From: Myceligenerans salitolerans | GTDB taxonomy: Bacteria; Actinomycetota; Actinomycetes; Actinomycetales; Cellulomonadaceae | Assembly (NCBI RefSeq): GCF_017349295.1 | Contig: NZ_JAFMPK010000047.1 | Coordinates: 936,580 to 1,000,579 of the forward strand | DNA length: 64,000 bases | Direction of reading: 5' to 3' | Shown here: one piece after another, positions 55,435 to 64,000 of the stretch | Numbering within the stretch: the first letter of the stretch is position 1 | Layout: every line of letters begins with the position of its first letter | Notes under the pieces: model-generated | The model's input: only the letters and a program-made list of their open reading frames with translations | The model's database searches: none | What the model was told of the DNA's origin: nothing | Translations under genes and position numbers: made by a program

Positions 55435-55476
55435 CATCGGCCGGGATCGTTGGAATTCCAGCGATCCCGGCCGATG
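55435..55476. repeat. 42-bp near-perfect palindrome
   Basis: Arms CATCGGCCGGGATCG and CGATCCCGGCCGATG surround a TGGAATTCCA core; only one position pair mismatches. It has no T-run and lies ~240 bp upstream of abiEi. It could be a terminator, a recombination site or a remnant of a transposable element. Confidence 0.75.
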
Positions 55477-55508
55477 GTGTGGTTGGAGTCCGACGGCGAT
55501 TCGTGGAC

Positions 55509-55531
55509 CTCTTGCGGACTGTGTGCGGACT
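55509..55531. repeat. TTGCGGACT-type repeat, left copy
   Basis: CTCTTGCGGACTGTGTGCGGACT, matching 57171-57193 at 20 of 23 positions. Each copy contains two TGCGGACT-like units. They lie just inside the two rnpB-derived repeats and look like arm-type integrase sites. Confidence 0.45.
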
Positions 55532-55654
55532 CGCACGGGAGTCTGGCAACGATCAGGCCCGCATCCCGGTGAACGCGACCCCTCGGTCGGATGGACGGTG
55601 GCGACTTGCCAACACAGTCGGAAGCCGCCACCTGCCGGGCGGAACGAAGCGTCA

Positions 55655-55672
55655 ACAGATAGAATTATCTGT
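55655..55672 (+). promoter_or_regulatory. palindromic operator and -10 box of the AbiE operon
   Basis: ACAGATA-GAAT-TATCTGT is a perfect 7-bp inverted repeat. It contains TAGAAT, a good -10 hexamer, so an AbiEi dimer bound here would repress the operon. Autorepression by AbiEi is established for studied AbiE systems; this site is inferred. Confidence 0.6.
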
Positions 55673-55718
55673 ACACGATTCGTACCAGACCGTTTGGCGA
55701 CCTTCCGAGAGGAGCTCC

Positions 55719-56279
55719 ATGACCGACCCGCTACGCCCTGCCGCTGCCGGGCAGGCAGACCTGTCCCGGAGCGGCCTGTACCGCGCCGTCCGGGACGGAC
55801 GCTTCGAGCGGATCGCACGCGGGCTCTATCGTGCAGCGGACGCCGAACCGGGCGAGTGGGAATGGATCGAAGCCGCCGCCCGAAGGCAAGACGCAACGAT
55901 CTGCCTGGCGTCCGCCCTCGCGTACCACGACCTGACCGACACCATTCCGACAGTGCTCGACGTCGCGCTGCGGCGTGGTGCGCGCCGACCGGCGACGGAC
56001 TCGGCGATCGCCTGGCACCTGTTCGATACAGCTACCTTCGACGTCGGACGAACGACGATCCCGGTTCCCGGCTCGACCTTACGGATCGGGCTGTACGACG
56101 CACAGCGGTCGATCGTCGACGCCTTCCGGCTCCGCGCCGCCACGGGGTACGAGATCGGACGCGACGCCCTGCGCGAGTGGCTCCGTCGCGGCGGCAAACC
56201 CGCCGAGATCCTGCGGACCGCCCAGCAGATCCCACGCAGCACAGGACCACTCCGCCAAGCCCTGGAGGCACTTGCATGA
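55719..56279 (+). CDS. abiEi: AbiEi-type antitoxin and autorepressor
   Basis: 186 aa from ATG 55719 (GAGAGGAGC upstream). The N-terminal winged helix (about 10-45, ADLSRSGLYRAVRDGRFERIARGLYRAADA) is the DNA-binding antitoxin domain. The C-terminal half carries VLDVALRRGARRP and TLRIGLYDAQRSIVDAFRLRAATG, the AbiEi_4-like pattern. It neutralises the toxin without direct binding (type IV) and represses the operon. Its stop overlaps the toxin ATG by 4 bp. Confidence 0.82.
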   Translation: MTDPLRPAAAGQADLSRSGLYRAVRDGRFERIARGLYRAADAEPGEWEWIEAAARRQDATICLASALAYHDLTDTIPTVLDVALRRGARRPATDSAIAWHLFDTATFDVGRTTIPVPGSTLRIGLYDAQRSIVDAFRLRAATGYEIGRDALREWLRRGGKPAEILRTAQQIPRSTGPLRQALEALA

Positions 56280-57154
56280 CGACCGACGCCCTCGCCGTCT
56301 ACCGGGCGATCCAAGGCCAGGCCCGAAGCCAGGCAGCCCACACAGGAAAACCTGTCGCCACCGGCGAGCTACTCACCCGCCACGCACTGGAGTCGTTCCT
56401 GCACCGGCTCACACAGACCGACCACGCCCCCTCATTCGTCCTCAAAGGCGGCGTACTGCTCACCGCATACGACGTGCGCCGCCCGACCCGCGACCTCGAC
56501 GCGGAGGCCGTCGACGCTCCGCTGACCGCCGAGCACCTCAGCCGTGTCGTCGACGCCGTGATCGCCGTCGAGAGCGACGACGGCATCGAGTTCAACCGTG
56601 AAGCGATGTCCGTCCAGCAAATCCGGGACGATGCGACCTACTCGGGCCTACGGATGCGGCTACCCGTCACGCTCGCCTCCTGGCGCGGCACCATCGCATG
56701 GGACGTCTCGACCGGCGATCCGATCGTTCCAGCCCCGCACGTCGTCCACATCCCGCGCGTCCTCGGCGATCCGATACCCGTCGTCGGATACCGACCAGAG
56801 ACTGTGATCGCCGAGAAGGGCGTGACGATCCTCGAACGAGGCACGACGAGCACTCGCTGGCGCGACTACGTCGACATCGTCCAACTTCCCGTCCGACACG
56901 AGATCGACCAGGTCGAGCTGCGCCATGCCGCAGAATCGGTGGCTGGTTACCGCAAGGTCGACCTCGCCCCGATCGGCGAGCTCGTGGCCGGCTACGGAGA
57001 TATCGCCCAGGGGAAGTGGGCGGCTTGGCGTCGCAAGGAAGGCCTTCAGGACATCACCGAGCCGTTGCTCGACGACCAGATCGAACGCGTCGCAACGGTT
57101 CTGGATCCCGTCTTCGGATTGATCCGGAACGGGCCCTCAGACTCGGCCCACTGA
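56276..57154 (+). CDS. abiEii: AbiEii/AbiGii nucleotidyltransferase toxin
   Basis: 292 aa; ATG overlaps the antitoxin stop (ATGA). Nucleotidyltransferase motif LKGGVLLTAYDVRRPTRDLDAEA (hGG with downstream DxD) and the later conserved ETVIAEKGVTIL with the catalytic lysine. AbiEii toxins halt growth, and related enzymes modify the 3' end of tRNAs. The pair may defend against phage or simply stabilise the island in which it lies. Confidence 0.85.
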   Translation: MTTDALAVYRAIQGQARSQAAHTGKPVATGELLTRHALESFLHRLTQTDHAPSFVLKGGVLLTAYDVRRPTRDLDAEAVDAPLTAEHLSRVVDAVIAVESDDGIEFNREAMSVQQIRDDATYSGLRMRLPVTLASWRGTIAWDVSTGDPIVPAPHVVHIPRVLGDPIPVVGYRPETVIAEKGVTILERGTTSTRWRDYVDIVQLPVRHEIDQVELRHAAESVAGYRKVDLAPIGELVAGYGDIAQGKWAAWRRKEGLQDITEPLLDDQIERVATVLDPVFGLIRNGPSDSAH

Positions 57155-57170
57155 CGAGCGCTCAGCCAAG

Positions 57171-57193
57171 CTCTTGCGGACTGCCTGCAGACT
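57171..57193. repeat. TTGCGGACT-type repeat, right copy
   Basis: CTCTTGCGGACTGCCTGCAGACT, the partner of 55509-55531, located 31 bp from the rnpB-derived repeat. Confidence 0.45.
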
Positions 57194-57223
57194 GACGCGC
57201 CCGCCCTGCCCGCAAAGCACGCA

Positions 57224-57266
57224 GGTCAGGCCCCGGAGAGCGGACGAGCCGGCCCATACGCCGGGT
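57224..57266. repeat. authentic rnpB 3'-end copy of the direct repeat
   Basis: The second copy of the 43-bp repeat overlaps the 3' end of rnpB (P1 helix strand and adjacent sequence). The intact RNA gene lies on this side. Confidence 0.75.
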
Positions 57267-57644
57267 TCTGTTTCCCGCACAAGGTCACCCCTGCGCGGGC
57301 GACGGCCATCCATCTAGGCCCAGCGTTGCCGCTGGGCTCGAGCGGTCTACCCGGGAGCTCGGGCGGGCAGCCCTCGAACACTCCCTGTCTGACCTTGCTC
57401 CGGGTGGGGTTTGCCGAGCCGCCCCTGTCACCAGAGGCGCTGGTGGTCTCTTACACCGCCGTTTCACCCTTACCGCCGCCGGTCACCCGGCGTCGGCGGT
57501 CTGTTTTCTGTGGCACTTTCCCGCGGGTCACCCCGGGTGGCCGTTAGCCACCACCCTGCCCTGTGGAGCCCGGACGTTCCTCGGCGCCGACGCTCCCGGT
57601 TTCCCGGGCCACCGACGACGCGGCCGTCCGACCGGCTCGTCCGC
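57240..57644 (-). ncRNA. rnpB: RNase P RNA (class A)
   Basis: On the minus strand the sequence contains the universal core GAGGAACGTCCGGGCTCC (near 57564-57581) and GGCAGGGTGGTGGCTAACGG, then AGGGTGAAACGGCGG, AGTGTTCGAGGGCTGCCCGCC and the 3' block ACAGAACCCGGCGTATGGGC. The ends pair as helix P1: GCGGACGAGCCGG (5' end near 57644) with CCGGCTCGTCCGC (3' end near 57240). About 405 nt, normal for class A. It is the RNA subunit that matures tRNA 5' ends. Confidence 0.93.
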
Positions 57645-57651
57645 GCAGGCC

Positions 57652-57657
57652 AGGATA
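57652..57657 (-). promoter_or_regulatory. -10 box of rnpB
   Basis: On the minus strand TATCCT lies 7 nt before the first base of the P1 helix, a fitting promoter for a stable RNA. The -35 box is unclear. Confidence 0.5.
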
Positions 57658-57717
57658 CCCGAGCGGCGACCGTCGCGAGCATCTGCCCCTGTTCAGGAGA
57701 TACACCGCAGTGGTTGG

Positions 57718-59181
57718 ATGCCCCGCATGACGACGCTGCCCTCGGTTTCCGCCGACCTCCGCCAGAACCGTGCGGCAGTACTCGCCGCCTTCTTCGCCCA
57801 GGGGTTCGTCTTCGTCAGCGCCACGCTGTTCATCCCGAAGATCGTCGCCACGTTCGGTCTCGACACCGGCATCTTCTCGATGTTCCTGCTGGGCATGGTG
57901 CTGGCGGCCGCCGTCGGCTCGGCGATCGCCGAGGCGGTGGCACGCGGGGCGGGGAGCGCCGCCGCATTGCGCGCGGGACTCGTGGCCATGGTTCCGGCCC
58001 TGGCACTCATGTTCGCCACCGGCAGTCTGGTAGGGCTCGCCGCGGGGATGGTGCTGTACGGGATCGCGCTCGGCATGGTCGATGCCGGTTCCAACATGCA
58101 GGCGGTCACCCTGGAACACCGCTACGGCCGGCCGGTCCTGCCCTCGTCGCAGGGCGCGTGGACGCTCGGTGGGCTCGTCGCGACGGGAGCCTCCCTCGCC
58201 GGGGTGGCGACTCTGCCGCTGGAGGCCGGCGTGTTCTTCGCCGTCGTCCCCCTGCTCGCGGCACTCGCGCCCTACCAGGGCCGGGAAATCCTCGCCTCCG
58301 GTGCCGGCCCGGGGTCGGCCGCACCTCCGACCGCACCGGTCGCGACCCGCCGCTCGACAGCCACGCCCAGCACACCGCCCGGATTCCTGCCCGGCAGCAC
58401 CCCCGGTCTTCTGCCCGGCAACACCCCAGGGCTGCTTCCCGGCGGCGCCCCGGACGCCGCCGTCGTGCCGGGGACGGCACCGGCGCCCGCCACCGTCCCC
58501 GGCCTGTCCGACCACGCGGACTCCTCTCCCGGCAGGCTCCCCACGTCCGCCACCATGCCGACACCCACCCCGAACACTCCCCCGACGCCAGGCATCCCCC
58601 ACGACGCCGTCCGGTGGACCGCGATCGCTCCTGCCGGCATCGCCTTCCTGATCTTCTACCTGGTCGACGCCGCCACCCAGGCCTGGGGGCCGCTCTACCT
58701 CCACCTCGACCTGGCCGCTCCCGAACAGCTGCTCGCGCTCGCGACCCTGCCCTATCTCGCGGCGACCTGGGGGGTCCGGCTCATCGGCGACGGACTGACC
58801 GCCCGGTTCGGCGCGCCCGCCATCGTGCGCACGGGCGCGATGATCGCGTTCGCCGGGCTCGCCGCCGTCGTCCTGGCCCCGTCCTGGCCGGTCGCGACGG
58901 CAGGGTTCTTCGCCGCGGGGCTGGGGCTCGGAGCGGTCGCGCCGTTGAGTTTTTCCGCCGCCGGCCGGGTCGCGCGCGGTGACCGCGCCCGGGCCGACGT
59001 CGTCGTCGCCCGCTTCAACCAGCTCAACTACGTGGGCGCGCTCCTCGGATCCGTCGTCACCGGCCTGATCAGCAGCGGCCTGTCGCTCCGCATCGGCTTC
59101 GCCCTCCCCCTGGTCCTGGTCCTCGCCCTGATTCCCCTCGCCCGCGGCTTCGCCGTCGGCGGGGTACGTCCGGAGGCGTGA
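57718..59181 (+). CDS. MFS transporter (YbjJ-like) with repetitive central loop
   Basis: 487 aa (ATG 57718 or 57727; ribosome binding site not clear). Twelve-helix MFS layout split by a ~110-residue cytoplasmic loop. The first half contains DAGSNMQAVTLEHRYGRPVLPSSQGAWTLGGLV, close to the YbjJ group. The loop is Pro/Thr/Gly-rich and includes a GLLPGxTPG repeat. The second half starts at AIAPAGIAFLIFYLVDAA. Substrate unknown. It is divergent from rnpB. Confidence 0.8.
   Translation: MPRMTTLPSVSADLRQNRAAVLAAFFAQGFVFVSATLFIPKIVATFGLDTGIFSMFLLGMVLAAAVGSAIAEAVARGAGSAAALRAGLVAMVPALALMFATGSLVGLAAGMVLYGIALGMVDAGSNMQAVTLEHRYGRPVLPSSQGAWTLGGLVATGASLAGVATLPLEAGVFFAVVPLLAALAPYQGREILASGAGPGSAAPPTAPVATRRSTATPSTPPGFLPGSTPGLLPGNTPGLLPGGAPDAAVVPGTAPAPATVPGLSDHADSSPGRLPTSATMPTPTPNTPPTPGIPHDAVRWTAIAPAGIAFLIFYLVDAATQAWGPLYLHLDLAAPEQLLALATLPYLAATWGVRLIGDGLTARFGAPAIVRTGAMIAFAGLAAVVLAPSWPVATAGFFAAGLGLGAVAPLSFSAAGRVARGDRARADVVVARFNQLNYVGALLGSVVTGLISSGLSLRIGFALPLVLVLALIPLARGFAVGGVRPEA
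58378..58452. repeat. imperfect 30-bp tandem repeat in the MFS loop
   Basis: About two and a half copies encode PGFLPGST-PGLLPGNT-PGLLPGGA. The copies have diverged slightly. Copy number can change in frame. Confidence 0.6.
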
Positions 59182-59299
59182 CCTGGGGCCTCCATCCGCC
59201 GTCGAGGCCCTCCCGGAACCGCGGGGCGCCCGACCCCGGCGCCTGACCGCGGGGCCGGCGACACGGGCGTCCTGCGCGACGCCCGCCTAGACTCGTGCG

Positions 59300-60130
59300 G
59301 TGCTTCTCCTCCTTCCCCCGTCCGAGGGCAAGACCCCCGCACCCGACGACGCGGGCCCCGTCGACCTCGGCGCGCTCGCCCACCCCGGGCTGACCGAGCA
59401 GCGCCAGACCGTCCTGGACGCCCTCGCCGCCGTCTCCGCACGCGGCGACGCGACCGAGGTCCTCGGAGTCAGCCCCAACCTCGCCGAGGAGGTCGTCCGC
59501 AACACACAGCTCAAGGCCGCGCCCGCCGGCCCCGCCGCGACCGTCTACACCGGCGTTCTGTACGGCGCGGCCGGCCTCGGCGCCCTTACCGGCGAGGCGG
59601 CGTCGCGCGCCGCCCGCACCGTCCGGATCTTCTCCGGCCTGTGGGGCGCCGTCGCGCCCGATGACCGCATCCCTGCCTACCGCCTCTCCATGGGGGCCTC
59701 GCTGCCCGACGTCGGCCCGCTGACCACGGCGTGGAAGCCGGCCCTGGCCGCCGCGCTGGGACCGCACGCCGCGGGCGACGTCGTCGTCGACTGCCGGTCC
59801 GCGACCTACGTGGCCGCCTGGAAACCGGCCACGACCGGGTCCGCCTCCGCGCAATGGGTCACCGTCCGCGTGGTCCGCGAGGTGGGGGGCCAACGGTCGG
59901 TCGTCTCGCACAACGCGAAGCACACCCGCGGCGTGCTGGCCGGGCACCTGCTGCGCCGGGCGGGCGAGCCGACGTCGGCCGCCGAGGTCCTCGCGGCGGC
60001 CCGCGAGCTGGAGGGCCGGACCATCCTCACGGAGGTCACCACCGGCAGAACCCAGACCCTCGTCGAAGCCACCCTGACGCCGGCACCCCGCCGCAACGCC
60101 CCGCAGACCCTGGAACTCGTTCTCCGCTGA
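59300..60130 (+). CDS. yaaA: peroxide stress protein YaaA (DUF328)
   Basis: 276 aa, GTG start 6 nt after TAGACT (leaderless). The family opening LLLLPPSEGK and the C-terminal NAKHTRGVLAGHLLR are both present, with YTGVLYGAAGLGAL between. In E. coli YaaA lowers free iron and protects DNA during H2O2 stress; here the assignment is by family. The predicted H2O2-producing oxidase at 28.9 kb is not near enough to imply a link. Confidence 0.87.
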   Translation: MLLLLPPSEGKTPAPDDAGPVDLGALAHPGLTEQRQTVLDALAAVSARGDATEVLGVSPNLAEEVVRNTQLKAAPAGPAATVYTGVLYGAAGLGALTGEAASRAARTVRIFSGLWGAVAPDDRIPAYRLSMGASLPDVGPLTTAWKPALAAALGPHAAGDVVVDCRSATYVAAWKPATTGSASAQWVTVRVVREVGGQRSVVSHNAKHTRGVLAGHLLRRAGEPTSAAEVLAAARELEGRTILTEVTTGRTQTLVEATLTPAPRRNAPQTLELVLR

Positions 60131-60312
60131 CGCGGGTCGGCGTCGCCTTTCCCCGCGACCACGCCATTCTCGGGGGTGGGTGCGCTCCCACCCCCGCGGG
60201 ATGGCGTGGTCGCCGCACCTGCCGTCACCACGCCGGCCACCGACCACCCGGCGAGGAGGAGCAGGACGCCACCAGCGGTCCGCGGCCGCCGGCAGGAAGT
60301 AGGCTCGCGGAC
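60131..60312 (+). promoter_or_regulatory. yaaA-nif3 intergenic region
   Basis: TAGGCT at 60300-60305 lies 7 nt before the GTG of the Nif3-like gene and marks a leaderless promoter. The preceding sequence includes an inverted repeat (TGGCGTGG and relatives around 60150-60210) that could terminate yaaA. Confidence 0.4.
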
Positions 60313-61182
60313 GTGAGTTCCGCACCCAGCCTGGCCGACGTCGTCCGCGTGCTCGACGGGCTCTACCCACCCGGGACCGCCGAGGGGTGGGACGCCGTCG
60401 GGCTGGTCGCCGGGGATCCGGTGGCCGAGGTGCGACGTGTGCTGTTCGCCGTGGACCCCGTGGCCGACGTCGTCGACGAGGCGCTCGACTGGGGCGCCGA
60501 CCTCGTCGTCACCCACCACCCGCTGTTCCTGCGCGGCACGCACTCCGTGGCCGCCACCACCTTCAAGGGCTCCGTCGTGCACCGGCTGGTCACGTCCGGG
60601 TGCGCCCTGCACGTCGCCCACACCAACGCCGACTCCGCGCCGCGAGGTGTCGCCGACGCGCTCGCGGATCTCGTCGGCATCAGCGACCGCCGCCCGCTCG
60701 TGGCCAAGGCCGAGGACGCCGAGATCGGCATCGGCCGCGTCGGCACCCTCACCGACCCCGTCACGCTGCGGGACTTCGCCAGGCGCGTGGCCGACGCCCT
60801 GCCCCCGGTCGCCCAGGGCGTCCGGTTCTCCGGCGCCCCGGAGGCCGTCGTGCGCACGGCCGCCGTCGTCGGCGGCTCCGGCGACTCGCTGTTCGACGAC
60901 GTCCGCGCCGCCGACGTCGACGTGTACGTCACCTCCGACCTGCGCCATCACCCGGCTTCCGAACTACGCGAACGGGCGCGGTTCGAGGCGCTCGCGGAGG
61001 GCCGCCCCGAGGCGGGCGGGACGCCGTTCCTGGTCGACACCGCGCACTTCGCCAGCGAATGGCCGTGGCTCGCGTACGCGGCCGAGGACCTGGCGGCGGG
61101 ACTGGCGTCGCACGAACTGCCCGCCGTGGAGACGCGGGTCAGCGACATCGTGACGGACCCGTGGACCGGCGTCGCGCGGTAG
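60313..61182 (+). CDS. Nif3-like dinuclear metal-centre hexameric protein
   Basis: 289 aa from GTG 60313. Nif3/YbgI family: GWDAVGLVAGDP, VVTHHPLFL (two metal His), HVAHTNADSAPRGV (His and Asp ligands) and C-terminal DTAHFASEWPWL (His and Glu ligands). GTP cyclohydrolase-like activity has been proposed for family members but is not settled. It heads the unit with the zinc-ribbon protein and the phosphatase, matching M. tuberculosis Rv2230c-Rv2228c order (recalled). Confidence 0.88.
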   Translation: MSSAPSLADVVRVLDGLYPPGTAEGWDAVGLVAGDPVAEVRRVLFAVDPVADVVDEALDWGADLVVTHHPLFLRGTHSVAATTFKGSVVHRLVTSGCALHVAHTNADSAPRGVADALADLVGISDRRPLVAKAEDAEIGIGRVGTLTDPVTLRDFARRVADALPPVAQGVRFSGAPEAVVRTAAVVGGSGDSLFDDVRAADVDVYVTSDLRHHPASELRERARFEALAEGRPEAGGTPFLVDTAHFASEWPWLAYAAEDLAAGLASHELPAVETRVSDIVTDPWTGVAR

Positions 61183-61305
61183 CGTTGCCCCGAGGTCGCG
61201 CCCGGTAGGTATCCCCGCATCGCCGCACAGCCCGTGCCGGGCGGTGCCGCGGCGACAGCCCGCGCGGCCTCGCGACCCACCCGTCCTGCGAGAGGATCCC
61301 CGCTC

Positions 61306-62037
61306 ATGGCCTCAGCTCCCCCCGACCACCAGCGCAGGCTCCTGGAGGTCCAGGCCCTGGACACGCGCCTCCAGCAGCTCGCGCACTCCCGGCGGAACCA
61401 CCCGGCGCTGGCCCGGATCGCCGAGCTGGAGAGCCAGATCAAGGACCTGAACGGCTCGCTCGTCGAGTCGCGGACGGCGGTCGCCGACCTGAAGCGGGAG
61501 CTCACCAAGGCGGAGGCCGACGTCGAACAGGTGCGCGCCCGCGCCGCGCGCGACCGCCGGCGGCTCGAGTCCGGCGCCGTCGGGGCCAAGGACGCCGTCG
61601 CGCTCACCGACGAGATCGCGTCGCTCACGAAGCGGCAGGGCGTCCTCGAGGAGATCGAGCTCGACGTCATGGAGCGCCTCGAAGCGCACGAGGAGGCGCT
61701 CACCAAGGTCACCGCCGCGTACGACGCGCTCACCGCGGACCGTGACGCGGCCGCGGCGGACCGGGATGCCGGCTGGGCCGACATCGACGCCGAGGCCAGA
61801 GCGGTCACCGCCGAGCGGAACTCCCTGGCCGAACAGCTCGACGCCGGGCTGACCACGATGTACGACCGGATCCGCGCCCACCAGGGTGGTCTCGGGGCCG
61901 CCGCGCTCCGTGAGGGGCGGTGCGAGGGCTGCCGCCTCGAGCTGAATCCCGGTGACCTGGCAGCCGCGCGCGCCGCGGCTCCCGAGCAGGTCGTGACCTG
62001 CGAGGAGTGCGGCCGGATCCTCGTACGGGAGGTGTGA
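61306..62037 (+). CDS. coiled-coil zinc-ribbon protein (CT398-like)
   Basis: 243 aa from ATG 61306 with GAGAGGA upstream. A long antiparallel coiled coil (about 10-185, with many Glu/Arg/Ala heptads such as ELESQIKDLNGSLVESRTAV) is followed by a C-terminal zinc ribbon CEGCRLELNPGD...CEECGRIL. The family is conserved in actinobacteria beside nif3. It is thought to act in nucleic-acid or flagellar/secretion-related assemblies in other bacteria; the role here is unknown. Confidence 0.87.
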   Translation: MASAPPDHQRRLLEVQALDTRLQQLAHSRRNHPALARIAELESQIKDLNGSLVESRTAVADLKRELTKAEADVEQVRARAARDRRRLESGAVGAKDAVALTDEIASLTKRQGVLEEIELDVMERLEAHEEALTKVTAAYDALTADRDAAAADRDAGWADIDAEARAVTAERNSLAEQLDAGLTTMYDRIRAHQGGLGAAALREGRCEGCRLELNPGDLAAARAAAPEQVVTCEECGRILVREV

Positions 62038-62771
62038 TGGCGACGACCGACCCGCTCGCGCACGCGCCCGGCTACGACACGCACGTGCGACCGCCCGGTT
62101 CGGTCAGCCGGTTCGACGGCGCGCTGCCGCTCACCGTGGTGCTGGTGCGGCACGGCGTGACGCCGATGACGGAGATCGGCGCCTACTCCGGGTCGGACCT
62201 GCCCGGTCCGTCCCTCTCCACCCGGGGACGGGCGCAGGCCGCGCAGGCGGCGGACGCCGTGTTCCGGATCGGGCGCGACAGCCGCGGGCTCTGGCCGGAC
62301 GTGCCGCGACCGACGTCGGTGATCGCCTCCCCGATGGTCCGGACGCAGGAGACTGCCGGCGCCGTCGGACGGCGGCTCGGCCTCCCGGTCACCGTGCGGG
62401 AGCAGTTCGCCGAATGCCGGTTCGGGGACTGGGAAGGTCTGACGGCCGCGCAGATCGAGGCCGGATGGCCCGGCGAGCTGCACCTGTGGCACAGCACCGG
62501 CACGTTCGTACCGCCGGGCGGCGAGTCGTACGCGCAGGTGGGCGCCCGTGTGTGGGACGGGATGCAGGAGCTGGTCGACGGCGGTGTGGGTCGCACGGTG
62601 GTCGTCGTCGGCCACGCGGCACAGATCCGGACGGCCGTGGGGCAGGCCATGGGGGCGCCGGCGTCGCACTGGTCGCGGATCCGTATCCCTCCGGCCTCGC
62701 TGTCGGTGCTGCGGCTGTGGGCCGACGGAGCGAGCGAGATCACGTCGGTCGGGTTCCCGACCGACGTGTGA
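62037..62771 (+). CDS. histidine phosphatase family protein (CobC/GpmB-like)
   Basis: 244 aa; ATG 62037 shares one base with the preceding stop (TGATG). Phosphohistidine motif LVRHGVT, then ASPMVRTQETA, ECRFGDWEGL and the second catalytic His in VVVGHAAQIR. In mycobacteria the corresponding protein is fused to RNase HI. Here only the phosphatase half is present and no RNase H domain is visible. Substrate unknown. Confidence 0.85.
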   Translation: MATTDPLAHAPGYDTHVRPPGSVSRFDGALPLTVVLVRHGVTPMTEIGAYSGSDLPGPSLSTRGRAQAAQAADAVFRIGRDSRGLWPDVPRPTSVIASPMVRTQETAGAVGRRLGLPVTVREQFAECRFGDWEGLTAAQIEAGWPGELHLWHSTGTFVPPGGESYAQVGARVWDGMQELVDGGVGRTVVVVGHAAQIRTAVGQAMGAPASHWSRIRIPPASLSVLRLWADGASEITSVGFPTDV

Positions 62772-62799
62772 GGCCGCGTCCACGGCGGCCCTCACATCG

Positions 62800-64000
<1,201 letters not shown>

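Larger units (their letters stand above)
55395..55718. promoter_or_regulatory. region between the rnpB remnant and AbiE
   Basis: Contains the long inverted repeat at 55435-55476, a TTGCGGACT-type repeat at 55509-55531 and the AbiE operator at 55655-55672. No gene was recognised on either strand. Confidence 0.4.

Noticed and set aside
59731-60312. Extended N-terminus of the Nif3-like protein reaching back into yaaA
   Set aside because: It would overlap yaaA in another frame; the leaderless -10 box and family length fix the start at GTG 60313.

Overview
This is a GC-rich (roughly 70%) actinobacterial chromosome segment. The best guess is a member of the Cellulomonadaceae/Promicromonosporaceae (Cellulomonas, Isoptericola, Cellulosimicrobium and relatives). 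Reasons are the codon use, the many GTG starts, the actinobacteria-specific families (DUF4191, DUF3467, two type I glutamine synthetases with a long GlnE, polyphosphate glucokinase) and a secreted GH10 xylanase at the right edge. No tRNA, CRISPR array, transposase or integrase gene was recognised.

The backbone is a conserved housekeeping block that, from memory, parallels the Mycobacterium tuberculosis Rv2215-Rv2230c neighbourhood: lpdA-sucB, lipB-lipA-DUF4191-glnA1, glnE-glnA2, panB, then a Nif3-like protein, a zinc-ribbon coiled-coil protein and a histidine phosphatase. Lipoate synthesis (LipB, LipA) sits beside the lipoylated sucB product and its E3 partner LpdA. GlnA1 carries the tyrosine that GlnE adenylylates; GlnA2 next to glnE does not show it.

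Three variable bays interrupt this backbone. Bay 1 (about 4.1-18.6 kb) holds a membrane-anchored pseudokinase, an oxidoreductase, a membrane-anchored HNH nuclease and a tightly coupled five-gene operon (DUF4132, MoxR AAA+ ATPase, DUF5682, VWA, SWIM zinc finger). That operon resembles the uncharacterised E. coli yehI/molR-yehLMPQ genes. Bay 2 (about 23.3-35.8 kb) holds gene debris, a small regulatory cassette (HTH-TPR regulator, MazG-like enzyme, truncated HAD, coupled mini-genes, glycine-rich-domain-like protein, frameshifted kinase), a secreted cholesterol-oxidase-like flavoprotein, thymidine kinase, a CPBP protease, a membrane-tethered LuxR regulator, a NERD protein, a hemerythrin and a secreted endonuclease. 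Bay 3 (about 42.5-59.2 kb) holds a STAS protein, an ABC exporter, a dialkylglycine-decarboxylase-like enzyme with an MFS exporter, a desaturase with its ferredoxin, a MarR regulator facing a decayed gene, a secreted peptidase, a DUF234 ATPase behind a perfect 25-bp inverted repeat, an AbiE toxin-antitoxin pair and rnpB.

The most striking structural feature is at rnpB. The last ~43 bp of the RNase P RNA gene are repeated about 1.9 kb away, on the far side of the AbiE pair, with TTGCGGACT-type repeats just inside both copies. This looks like a decayed element integrated at the rnpB 3' end. A second ~50-bp duplication brackets the neighbouring DUF234 ATPase. Several genes (lipB, DUF4191, glnE, panB, NERD, yaaA, nif3 and others) have a TANNNT -10 box 6-8 nt before the start codon, suggesting leaderless transcription.
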